Origin: JANLIQ01 sp964358205
Lineage (GTDB): Bacteria > Patescibacteriota > UBA1384 > 2-12-FULL-50-11
Direction: 5' to 3'
Assembly: GCA_964358205.1 (NCBI GenBank)
Contig: CAYHNZ010000010.1
Coordinates: 1-24,673, forward strand
DNA: 24,673 bases
The position numbers were made by a program, and so were the translations under genes. The notes under the pieces are model-generated. The model was given only the letters and a program-made list of their open reading frames with translations. It searched no databases and was not told where the DNA came from. Positions 13,523 to 19,061 of this stretch are shown here, piece after piece (position 1 is the stretch's first letter; every line of letters starts with the position of its first letter).

Positions 13523-15523
13523 ATGAATTTTCAGAATAAAGAGGAGACAAGCAAGCGGGTAGAGAAACTTCGGACAACGATTGATGACTATCGCTACCGC
13601 TATCATGTATTAGACGATCCGAGCGTATCAGATAGTATTTATGATTCTCTTACTCGAGAACTGAAACAGATTGAAAAAGAATATCCTGATTTATTGACGG
13701 CGGATTCGCCGACACAAAGAGTGGGCGGGGAGCCACTAGAAAAATTCAGGAAAATTAGTCACACCACGCCGATGTTATCGCTGAACGACTCTTTTTCCCA
13801 CAACGAAGAGGTTGAATGGCTTGAGCGCATTACTAAGCTCGAACCCAGGGTCGCCAAGTCGGCCTTCTACTGTGAGCTGAAAATGGACGGTTTGGCCTGT
13901 TCGCTGAAATATCGAGATGGCCTTTTCTATCAAGCGGCCACTCGAGGCGACGGTTATGTTGGAGAGGATATCACCGCCCAAGTCAGGACTATTCAGGCGG
14001 TACCGCTCCGTTTACGGGGCGAAGCCAATGGCGAAATTGAGGTTCGGGGCGAAATTTATATGCCTAAAAAGTCGTTTGACAAATTGAATGCCGAACGGGA
14101 GAAAACCGGCCTGCCGCTTTTTGCCAATCCTCGTAACGCTGCCGCTGGCTCGGTTCGTCAGCTCGACCCAAAATTGACCGCTAAACGGGACTTAAGTTTC
14201 ACGGCGTACCAATTGCTTCTAGCTGAACCAATCAAGCACCATCACCAAGAGCACCAGGAATTAGAGAAATTGGGCTTCCGCGCTAATGTCAAAGAAAACA
14301 GAGTCGTCAGTACGCTGTCGCAAGTTCTAGACTATCAGCATCACGCCGCCGAAATCAGGGAAAGTTTGCCGTTTCAGATTGATGGCGTAGTTGTTCAGCT
14401 AGACGACAGGGAACTGTTCAGAAAATTGGGGGTAATCGGCAAAGCGCCACGAGCGGCGATTGCTTTCAAATTTGCTCCGACAGAAGTGACCACCAAACTT
14501 CTCGATATTTTAATTCAAGTCGGCCGACAGGGGACAATGACGCCGGTAGCCGTACTCGAACCGGTTGAAATCCACGGCGTTACGGTTAGTCGGGCAACGC
14601 TACACAACGAAGATGAGATAAAACGCAAAAATATTTTGATCGGTGATACTGTCATCGTTCGCCGAGCAGGGGATGTCATTCCGGAAGTGGTTGGACCAGT
14701 TGAGAAATTGCGTTCAGGTAAGGAGAAAGCATTTAATTTTCCTAAGATATGCCCAGTTTGTGGCTCGACGATCGAACGCAAAGAGGGCGAGGCGGCCTAC
14801 CGCTGTACGAATAAATCGTGTTTGGGGTCGCGTATTCTCCAGCTACGTCATTTTACGACCAAAGGAGCTTTTGACATCGTTGGTTTGGGGCCGAAAGTGA
14901 TTGACCGGTTGTATGATGCCGGATTGATTGCCGACCAGGCCGACATCTATCAGCTCAAAGCCGGTGATATCGCCCAATTAGAGGGATTTGGTGAGCAGTC
15001 AGGCGAAAATATTATTGCCGCCATAAACGCTCGGCGAAAAGTTGGTCTACGTCAGTTTGTGTATGGTCTAGGCATCCGCCATGTCGGCGTTGAAACGGCC
15101 GAAGCCCTCGCCCAACATTTTGGCTCACTCGATAAAATCCGCCAGGCCAAACTGGAAGATTTGCAACAAGTGCCCGATATTGGCCCGATCGTCGCTAAAT
15201 CCCTTGATACATTTTATTGTATCAAGGCTAATCAACATTTAATTGATCGGTTGCTCAAAGAGGTTAAAATTACTGCTCCGGAAAAATCAAAATTCGGTAC
15301 TTTATCTGGTAAATCGATCGTTTTTACCGGAACCCTTCAGACCATGACACGCCCGGAGGCCCAGCAGAAAGCCCGCGAGCTAGGGGCGGATATCAACGAC
15401 TCTGTCTCTAAAAATACCGATATTGTCGTAGTCGGTGCCAACCCCGGCTCCAAAGCCGCCAAGGCCAAAGAACTGGGTGTAACAATCTTGAGCGAGCAGG
15501 AGTTTGAAAAATTAACTAGTTGA
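13523..15523 (+). CDS. ligA: NAD-dependent DNA ligase
   Basis: Seals nicks in DNA during replication and repair. 666 residues with the full domain order: Ia (HVLDDPSVSDSIYDSL), the adenylation domain with K120 in ELKMDG, RGDGYVGEDIT and the late VVVQLDD and AIAFKF motifs, an OB fold, a Cys4 zinc finger (C410, C413, C428, C433), helix-hairpin-helix repeats (about 440-585), and a BRCT domain (about 590-666). The final 25 codons (from about 15446) have a divergent second copy at 16206-16283, past a toxin-antitoxin pair. Thus the C-terminus of this ligase was probably exchanged or restored when the TA module arrived. No Shine-Dalgarno at the ATG. Confidence 0.97.
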   Translation: MNFQNKEETSKRVEKLRTTIDDYRYRYHVLDDPSVSDSIYDSLTRELKQIEKEYPDLLTADSPTQRVGGEPLEKFRKISHTTPMLSLNDSFSHNEEVEWLERITKLEPRVAKSAFYCELKMDGLACSLKYRDGLFYQAATRGDGYVGEDITAQVRTIQAVPLRLRGEANGEIEVRGEIYMPKKSFDKLNAEREKTGLPLFANPRNAAAGSVRQLDPKLTAKRDLSFTAYQLLLAEPIKHHHQEHQELEKLGFRANVKENRVVSTLSQVLDYQHHAAEIRESLPFQIDGVVVQLDDRELFRKLGVIGKAPRAAIAFKFAPTEVTTKLLDILIQVGRQGTMTPVAVLEPVEIHGVTVSRATLHNEDEIKRKNILIGDTVIVRRAGDVIPEVVGPVEKLRSGKEKAFNFPKICPVCGSTIERKEGEAAYRCTNKSCLGSRILQLRHFTTKGAFDIVGLGPKVIDRLYDAGLIADQADIYQLKAGDIAQLEGFGEQSGENIIAAINARRKVGLRQFVYGLGIRHVGVETAEALAQHFGSLDKIRQAKLEDLQQVPDIGPIVAKSLDTFYCIKANQHLIDRLLKEVKITAPEKSKFGTLSGKSIVFTGTLQTMTRPEAQQKARELGADINDSVSKNTDIVVVGANPGSKAAKAKELGVTILSEQEFEKLTS

Positions 15524-15548
15524 CGACCATACAAGGTTTGTATAGACT
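15520..15548 (+). promoter_or_regulatory. Promoter and probable autoregulatory operator of the TA pair
   Basis: TTGACG (15520-15525), a 17-base spacer and TAGACT (15543-15548), nine bases before the ATG at 15558. Within the spacer is a perfect 6-bp inverted repeat, ATACAA-GGT-TTGTAT (15529-15543), the usual size and place for a ribbon-helix-helix antitoxin operator. The -35 overlaps the ligA stop codon. Confidence 0.65.
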
Positions 15549-15557
15549 GAAATAACG

Positions 15558-15794
15558 ATGGATACAAAGACAATCAACCTTTCCCTGCCAAGAGAGCTGC
15601 TTCAAGACGCCGACCAGGTGGCCAAACTTCAGTACCGAAGTCGCAGTGAACTTATGCGAGAAGCTTTGCGCCGGTTTATTAGTATCGCCCGCTTTGAAGA
15701 GTTGAACGCTTACGGAGAGCGCCAAGCCAAGAAGTTAGGTTTGAAACCAGCGGACGTTAACCGCCTAATTGCCGAAGTTCGTGCCGACGTTTGA
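15558..15794 (+). CDS. Ribbon-helix-helix (CopG-type) antitoxin
   Basis: 78 residues. The start MDTKTINLSLPRELLQDAD gives the DNA-binding beta strand, followed by two helices around RSRSELMREALRRFI, the CopG/MetJ/Arc pattern. The C-terminal part (about 50-78) should wrap the toxin. Paired with the PIN toxin downstream (8 bases between this stop and the preferred toxin ATG). It probably represses its own promoter through the palindrome at 15529-15543. Confidence 0.85.
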   Translation: MDTKTINLSLPRELLQDADQVAKLQYRSRSELMREALRRFISIARFEELNAYGERQAKKLGLKPADVNRLIAEVRADV

Positions 15795-15802
15795 TTCGAT
15801 TT

Positions 15803-16201
15803 ATGAAAATTGTCCTCGACACCAATGTTCTGGTGTCGGCAATTGTCTTTGGCGGCAAGCCAAAAGAGCTCATTATCCGAGCCATTGAATCCGGGACTAT
15901 CCTTTACATCTCAACTTTCATCGAGGACGAGCTCCAGCGGGTGCTTAAAGAGAAATTTTCTTTCAGCGAAGAGAGATTAAGTGAAGCTGGGCGTTTTGTC
16001 GCCGATACTTTTACTAAAATTGAACCTAAAGATGTACCAAAAATAATCAAGCGCGACATTTCTGACAACAATATTCTGGCTTTAGCCAAGGCAATCCAAG
16101 CCGACTTCATCATCTCCGGTGACAACGATCTACTTGAGCTTGTTTCTTATCAGAAGATCCCAATCCTGACACCCGACAAGTTTCTTGAATCCAGGAACTA
16201 G
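15803..16201 (+). CDS. PIN-domain toxin (putative endoribonuclease)
   Basis: 132 residues from ATG 15803, chosen because the protein then begins MKIVLDTNVLVSA, the standard PIN start; a TTG at 15791 overlapping the antitoxin stop is possible. Acidic metal ligands expected of PIN nucleases are visible: D in LDTN (residue 6), E in FIEDELQRVL, D in DISDNNILALAKAIQAD, and D in IISGDNDLL. The SGDNDLL...IPILTP ending fits the PIN subfamily often annotated as COG1569 toxins. It should cut RNA when freed from the antitoxin. The stop is followed four bases later by the leftover ligA 3' end. Confidence 0.88.
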   Translation: MKIVLDTNVLVSAIVFGGKPKELIIRAIESGTILYISTFIEDELQRVLKEKFSFSEERLSEAGRFVADTFTKIEPKDVPKIIKRDISDNNILALAKAIQADFIISGDNDLLELVSYQKIPILTPDKFLESRN

Positions 16202-16205
16202 GGTT

Positions 16206-16283
16206 GGCTCCAAAGCCGCCAAGGCCAGGAAATTGGGGGTAAAGATTCTGAGTGAAGAAGATTTTCAAAAATTGCCTTCCTAA
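16206..16283 (+). pseudogene. Leftover 3' end of a second ligA
   Basis: 78 bases that align without gaps to the last 78 bases of ligA (15446-15523); I count about 57 identities, the first 22 in a row (GGCTCCAAAGCCGCCAAGGC...). Translated in the ligA frame it reads GSKAAKARKLGVKILSEEDF, then QKLPS and TAA, against GSKAAKAKELGVTILSEQEF, EKLTS in ligA. The frame is open and ends in a stop. It has no start and no rest of the gene. It is most simply the displaced original 3' end of ligA, left when the TA module and a donor ligA tail were inserted. Confidence 0.85.
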
Positions 16284-16329
16284 CCCTTTCTTTTGTTCTT
16301 GGAAATTGGTAATCTGTATTTGCTCAACT

Positions 16330-16527
16330 GGAAACTTGGAGTCCGCATCGTGTAGGAGCCTTGATGGGCATAGGGCTGGTCCCGAAGTGCGTAGGATTCG
16401 TGAGCCTGGGCGCTTCAAATCGTCCATGGGGCGGTGCCTACACCTGAACCTAAAGACAGTTGGCCATTCTTTCCAGATGATCGACTGTCAAAGTCTCCAA
16501 GCCGCCGGTAACCCCGGCGGTTTTTTT
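16330..16527 (+). ncRNA. Structured non-coding RNA of about 200 nt, class unassigned
   Basis: A closing stem CTTGGAG (16335-16341) with CTCCAAG (16495-16501) holds a three-way junction. Arm 1 is closed by GTGTAGG (16350-16356) and CCTACAC (16437-16443), with inner pairs ATGG/CCAT and GGCT/AGCC. Arm 2 is GACAGT (16455-16460) with ACTGTC (16484-16489), and TGG/CCA within. A strong terminator follows at once. Each named outer stem is perfect. A weak promoter (TTGTTC 16294-16299, 17 bases, TATTTG 16317-16322) would start it near 16329. CACCTGAACC after arm 1 recalls the 6S RNA bubble (CACCTTGAACC in E. coli), but the junction does not match the 6S rod, so I leave the class open. Confidence 0.6.
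16502..16527 (+). terminator. Strong intrinsic terminator
   Basis: CCGCCGG (16502-16508) pairs with CCGGCGG (16514-16520) across a five-base loop, followed by seven T. It ends the non-coding RNA and insulates gatC, whose own promoter begins at 16535. Confidence 0.92.
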
Positions 16528-16534
16528 GTATGCG

Positions 16535-16563
16535 TTGAGAGTAGTTTAATCTGTTGCTATACT
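16535..16563 (+). promoter_or_regulatory. Promoter for the gatC operon
   Basis: TTGAGA (16535-16540), a 17-base spacer and TATACT (16558-16563). The expected start near 16570 is about four bases before the gatC ATG, and no Shine-Dalgarno is present. Confidence 0.7.
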
Positions 16564-16573
16564 CAACCAAGAT

Positions 16574-16879
16574 ATGTCAGAAATTTCTAACGAAGATATT
16601 GCGCATCTAGCCAAACTTTCTCGACTAACTTTGTCGGACGAAGAGAAGGAGAAGTTTGCTAAACAGTTACCGGAGATCTTGGAGTTTGTTGATCGATTGT
16701 CGGTCGTGGCTAAGCTACCGTCTGTCAGCCAACCACAGACAGTACCTTTGGCTAAATTACGAGTTGACGAAGAATCGAGCGAGAAATTATCATTGGCTGA
16801 TTTACAAAAACTAGCCCCGGCTTGGCACGATTCGCAATTAGTTGTGCCAGCAGTTTTCGGAGAAGTAGCTGATGAGTGA
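16574..16879 (+). CDS. gatC: Aspartyl/glutamyl-tRNA amidotransferase subunit C
   Basis: Small stabilising subunit of the GatCAB complex, which converts misacylated Glu-tRNA-Gln and Asp-tRNA-Asn to the correct forms. 101 residues. It starts with the typical ISNEDIAHLAKLSRLTLSDEE, then FAKQLPEILEFVDRL, and later the segment with LRVDEESSEKL that lies between GatA and GatB. Normal length. First gene of the operon; its end overlaps gatA by 8 bases, indicating coupling. Confidence 0.92.
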   Translation: MSEISNEDIAHLAKLSRLTLSDEEKEKFAKQLPEILEFVDRLSVVAKLPSVSQPQTVPLAKLRVDEESSEKLSLADLQKLAPAWHDSQLVVPAVFGEVADE

Positions 16880-18170
16880 AGATCTTAATATCTTTTTACA
16901 TAAAGATTTGAAGCCGATTGAGGGTGGGGAGGGTGTGCTATCAGGTCTGAAGATAGCGATTAAAGATAATATATTAGTGAGGGATTGGCCGGCGACGGCC
17001 GGATCGAAGATATTAGAAGGATTTATCGCGCCGTATGACGCTACGGTTATTAGGCGCTTGAAAGAATCTGGGGCAACATTAGTTGGGAAAACTAATCTGG
17101 ACGAATTTGCGATGGGATCAAGTACCGAAAACTCGGCTTTCGGACCAACCAAAAACCCGTGGGATATAAAACGAGTTCCAGGTGGTTCGTCAGGCGGTTC
17201 GGCCGCCGCAGTTGCCGCTGATTTATGTGACGCCTCGCTCGGCTCCGACACCGGCGGATCAATCCGTCAGCCGGCCGCTTTCTGCGGAGTAACAGGTTTG
17301 AAACCAACTTACGGTTCGGTCTCTCGCTACGGTTTAATTGCCTTGGCTTCGTCGCTCGATGTCATTGGGCCGATGGCTCGGGACGCTGAAACCGTCGAGA
17401 AAGTTTTTTCTGTTATCTCTGGTGCTGACAATAATGACCAAACCACCTTTGAATATACTTACAGACCCGTCGAAACCGACCTTTCGAAACTCAAGGTCGG
17501 TTTACCAAAAGAACTCTGGGAGCTTTCGATTGATCCAGAGATTAAGATTGCTGTCCGTAGTTTCGTTGATTGGTTGGCCGATAAAGGGGCGAAAATTGTC
17601 GATGTTTCACTGCCTTCTGTTGTCTACGCCCTGCCGGCCTACTACGTAATTCTACCGGCCGAGGCCTCGGCTAATTTATCCCGCTACGACGGCATTCGCT
17701 ATCGCCAATCGGTGGTAAAAGACGGCCAAAAGTTACTCGAACGCTATATGGACACCCGATCTCTGTTTGGCGCTGAAGTGAAGCGACGAATTCTAATCGG
17801 CACCTTTGCCCTTTCGGTTGGTCATTACGACGCTTATTACCAGACAGCGGTGAATGTCAAAGCCAAAATAACTGCCGATCACGAGCGGGTTTTTCAAGAA
17901 ATTGACCTGCTTTTAACTCCCACCACCCCAACTCTACCCTTTGAGTTCGGTGCCAAAAGCGACCCGGTCGAAATGTATCAGTCTGACTTAATGACCGTCG
18001 CCGCCAATTTGGCCGGTGTGCCAGGTTTGTCGTTACCGTGCGGATTTAGTCAGTCAAACTTACCGATCGGCGCCCAACTAATTGCCGCCTCGTCTGGAGA
18101 AAATTTGTTATTATCAGTAGCGAAGCAATACCAGATGGAGACAGACTGGCACACGAGGAAACCAAATTAA
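16872..18170 (+). CDS. gatA: Glutamyl-tRNA(Gln) amidotransferase subunit A, short N-terminus
   Basis: Glutaminase subunit of GatCAB, amidase-signature family. The Ser-cisSer-Lys triad is present: K31 (IAIKDN), S106 in PGGSSGGSAAA, and nucleophile S130 in LGSDTGGSIRQPA. The C-terminal region with LLLTPTTPTLPF and GVPGLSLPCG is typical. 432 residues, shorter than the usual 480 or so: the catalytic lysine is at 31 instead of near 79 (S. aureus), so about 48 N-terminal residues, normally helices packed on the core, are missing. The ATG (overlapping gatC) is the only plausible start. Repeat DNA begins right after the stop. Confidence 0.96.
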   Translation: MSEDLNIFLHKDLKPIEGGEGVLSGLKIAIKDNILVRDWPATAGSKILEGFIAPYDATVIRRLKESGATLVGKTNLDEFAMGSSTENSAFGPTKNPWDIKRVPGGSSGGSAAAVAADLCDASLGSDTGGSIRQPAAFCGVTGLKPTYGSVSRYGLIALASSLDVIGPMARDAETVEKVFSVISGADNNDQTTFEYTYRPVETDLSKLKVGLPKELWELSIDPEIKIAVRSFVDWLADKGAKIVDVSLPSVVYALPAYYVILPAEASANLSRYDGIRYRQSVVKDGQKLLERYMDTRSLFGAEVKRRILIGTFALSVGHYDAYYQTAVNVKAKITADHERVFQEIDLLLTPTTPTLPFEFGAKSDPVEMYQSDLMTVAANLAGVPGLSLPCGFSQSNLPIGAQLIAASSGENLLLSVAKQYQMETDWHTRKPN

Positions 18171-18173
18171 TGA

Positions 18174-18300
18174 AAAATCCCAAATCCCAAATCCCAAATC
18201 CCAAACAAATTCCAAATTCAAATCACCAAATTTTGAAACATTGGACTTTTGGTCATTGTGGCTTGTTTGGTTTTTGGTGCTTTGGTGATTGGTGCTTCCC
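18174..18300. repeat. AAATCCC/CAAATTC degenerate inverted repeat
   Basis: Left arm: three copies of AAATCCC, then CAAATTCCAAATTCAAATC. Right arm, after about 18240: TTTGGTCATTGTGGCTTG, TTTGGTTTTTGGTGC, TTTGGTGATTGGTGC. The arms are rough complements, so the gap can fold into one long hairpin. This is a different word family from the AGTCTAAAG arrays but built the same way. It lies between gatA and the small gene at 18315. Confidence 0.6.
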
Positions 18301-18314
18301 CCGAAGGGGGTGTG

Positions 18315-18536
18315 ATGGGTAAAAGAGCCAGGCTAAAAAAACAGGCAAAAGTTGAGAAGCTTCTTGAACAGAGACAGCAGGTCGAGCAGAGAAAAGTTGT
18401 CGCTCGCTCACCGATGATCCAGCTGACAAAGCGCTTCTTCCTCGTACTTATTGTTACCATAGCCCTTCTCTATGTCGGTCAAGCCATAAATCAGAAGATC
18501 GCTAAAGCCGAAAGTAAAATTGAGGCGGTAAAATGA
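18315..18536 (+). CDS. Small membrane protein with a basic coiled-coil N-terminus
   Basis: 73 residues from ATG 18315, preceded by AAGGGGGT; an upstream extension of the frame runs through repeat DNA and is rejected. Residues 1-35 are highly charged and helical (RLKKQAKVEKLLEQRQQVEQ), then one membrane helix (about 46-62, FFLVLIVTIALLYVG), then a short helical tail. Size and layout recall FtsL/DivIC-like bitopic proteins, but there is no sequence evidence for that. Overlaps the next gene by four bases (ATGA). Inserted between gatA and gatB. Confidence 0.65.
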   Translation: MGKRARLKKQAKVEKLLEQRQQVEQRKVVARSPMIQLTKRFFLVLIVTIALLYVGQAINQKIAKAESKIEAVK

Positions 18537-18916
18537 GTTTTTTGAGGTGGCTTTTTGGTATCGGGAAAACGACGAAGGCCAAGATCGATTGGCTCGAGAT
18601 TGAGTCGCGCCAACGACAGATCGACGCCATGGCGGCTCAAAACAATCAATTAGCTTTCAAGCAAGCGATTATCGAATCAGACAAACTGATTGACTCAATC
18701 ATGAAAGAATTAACTATCGGGGCAACTTTTGCCGATCGACTCAAGGCACTGCGACCAAAATTCCCCCGAGGATCTTACGACCAACTCTGGAAAGCCCATA
18801 TTAAGCGAAATGAATTAGTACACGATACAGGCAGTTTTGTGGCCGACTGGGAGTTGATGACTCATATGCGGACATATCGAGAAACAGTGTCCATATTGAG
18901 GAGCATCTCAATATGA
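18533..18916 (+). CDS. Unknown small protein with an R-x4-H (HEPN-like) motif
   Basis: 127 residues, predicted almost all helical. It starts MSFLRWLFGIGKTTKAKIDW (an amphipathic segment). Residues about 40-70 (AFKQAIIESDKLIDSIMKEL) and the later FPRGSYDQLWKAHIKRNELV precede H97, giving RNELVH, which fits the R-(N/D)-x3-H motif of HEPN domains. HEPN proteins are often RNases or partners of nucleotidyltransferases, but a single short motif is weak proof. Translationally coupled (ATGA) to the small membrane gene before it. Its TGA lies at the start of a repeat array. Not otherwise recognised. Confidence 0.7.
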   Translation: MSFLRWLFGIGKTTKAKIDWLEIESRQRQIDAMAAQNNQLAFKQAIIESDKLIDSIMKELTIGATFADRLKALRPKFPRGSYDQLWKAHIKRNELVHDTGSFVADWELMTHMRTYRETVSILRSISI

Positions 18917-19030
18917 AGTCTCAAGTCTCAAGTCTAAAGTCTAAATTAAGTAATAATTTTATAAGTGACAAGTTTGATAATTCGCTACTTGAAACTTATT
19001 TGAAAATTGAAAATTGTAAATTGAAAATTT
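18913..19030. repeat. AGTCTAAAG-family array running into TTGAAAATT words
   Basis: GAAGTCTCAAGTCTCAAGTC and TAAAGTCTAAATTAAGT, then GTGACAAGTTTGATAATTCG with CTACTTGAAACTTATT, then three TTGAAAATT variants up to the hairpin at the gatB start. It separates gatB from the two small genes. Confidence 0.6.
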
Positions 19031-19061
19031 GCCAATCAGGGGGTTATTATGCCTGATTGGC
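19031..19061 (+). promoter_or_regulatory. Hairpin enclosing the gatB start codon
   Basis: GCCAATCAGG (19031-19040) and CCTGATTGGC (19052-19061) are perfect complements over 10 bases. The 11-base loop (GGGTTATTATG) contains the ATG at 19049, and the GGGGG that would serve as Shine-Dalgarno is split between stem and loop. If formed in the mRNA it would limit ribosome entry and could regulate GatB output. It could also be just another palindromic repeat. Confidence 0.6.

Noticed and set aside
16341..16450. Assignment as SRP RNA, RNase P RNA, tmRNA or T-box leader
   Set aside because: The conserved motifs of each (GGAAGG tetraloop region, GAGGAAAGTCC, tRNA-like ends, T-box GGTGG) are absent.
16252..16590. 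Open frame across the gap before gatC
   Set aside because: It crosses the ligA leftover, the folded RNA and a terminator; no ribosome site and no protein-like composition.
18249..18314. Longer N-terminus for the small membrane protein at 18315
   Set aside because: The extension is read from repeat DNA, while ATG 18315 has a suitable ribosome site directly upstream.
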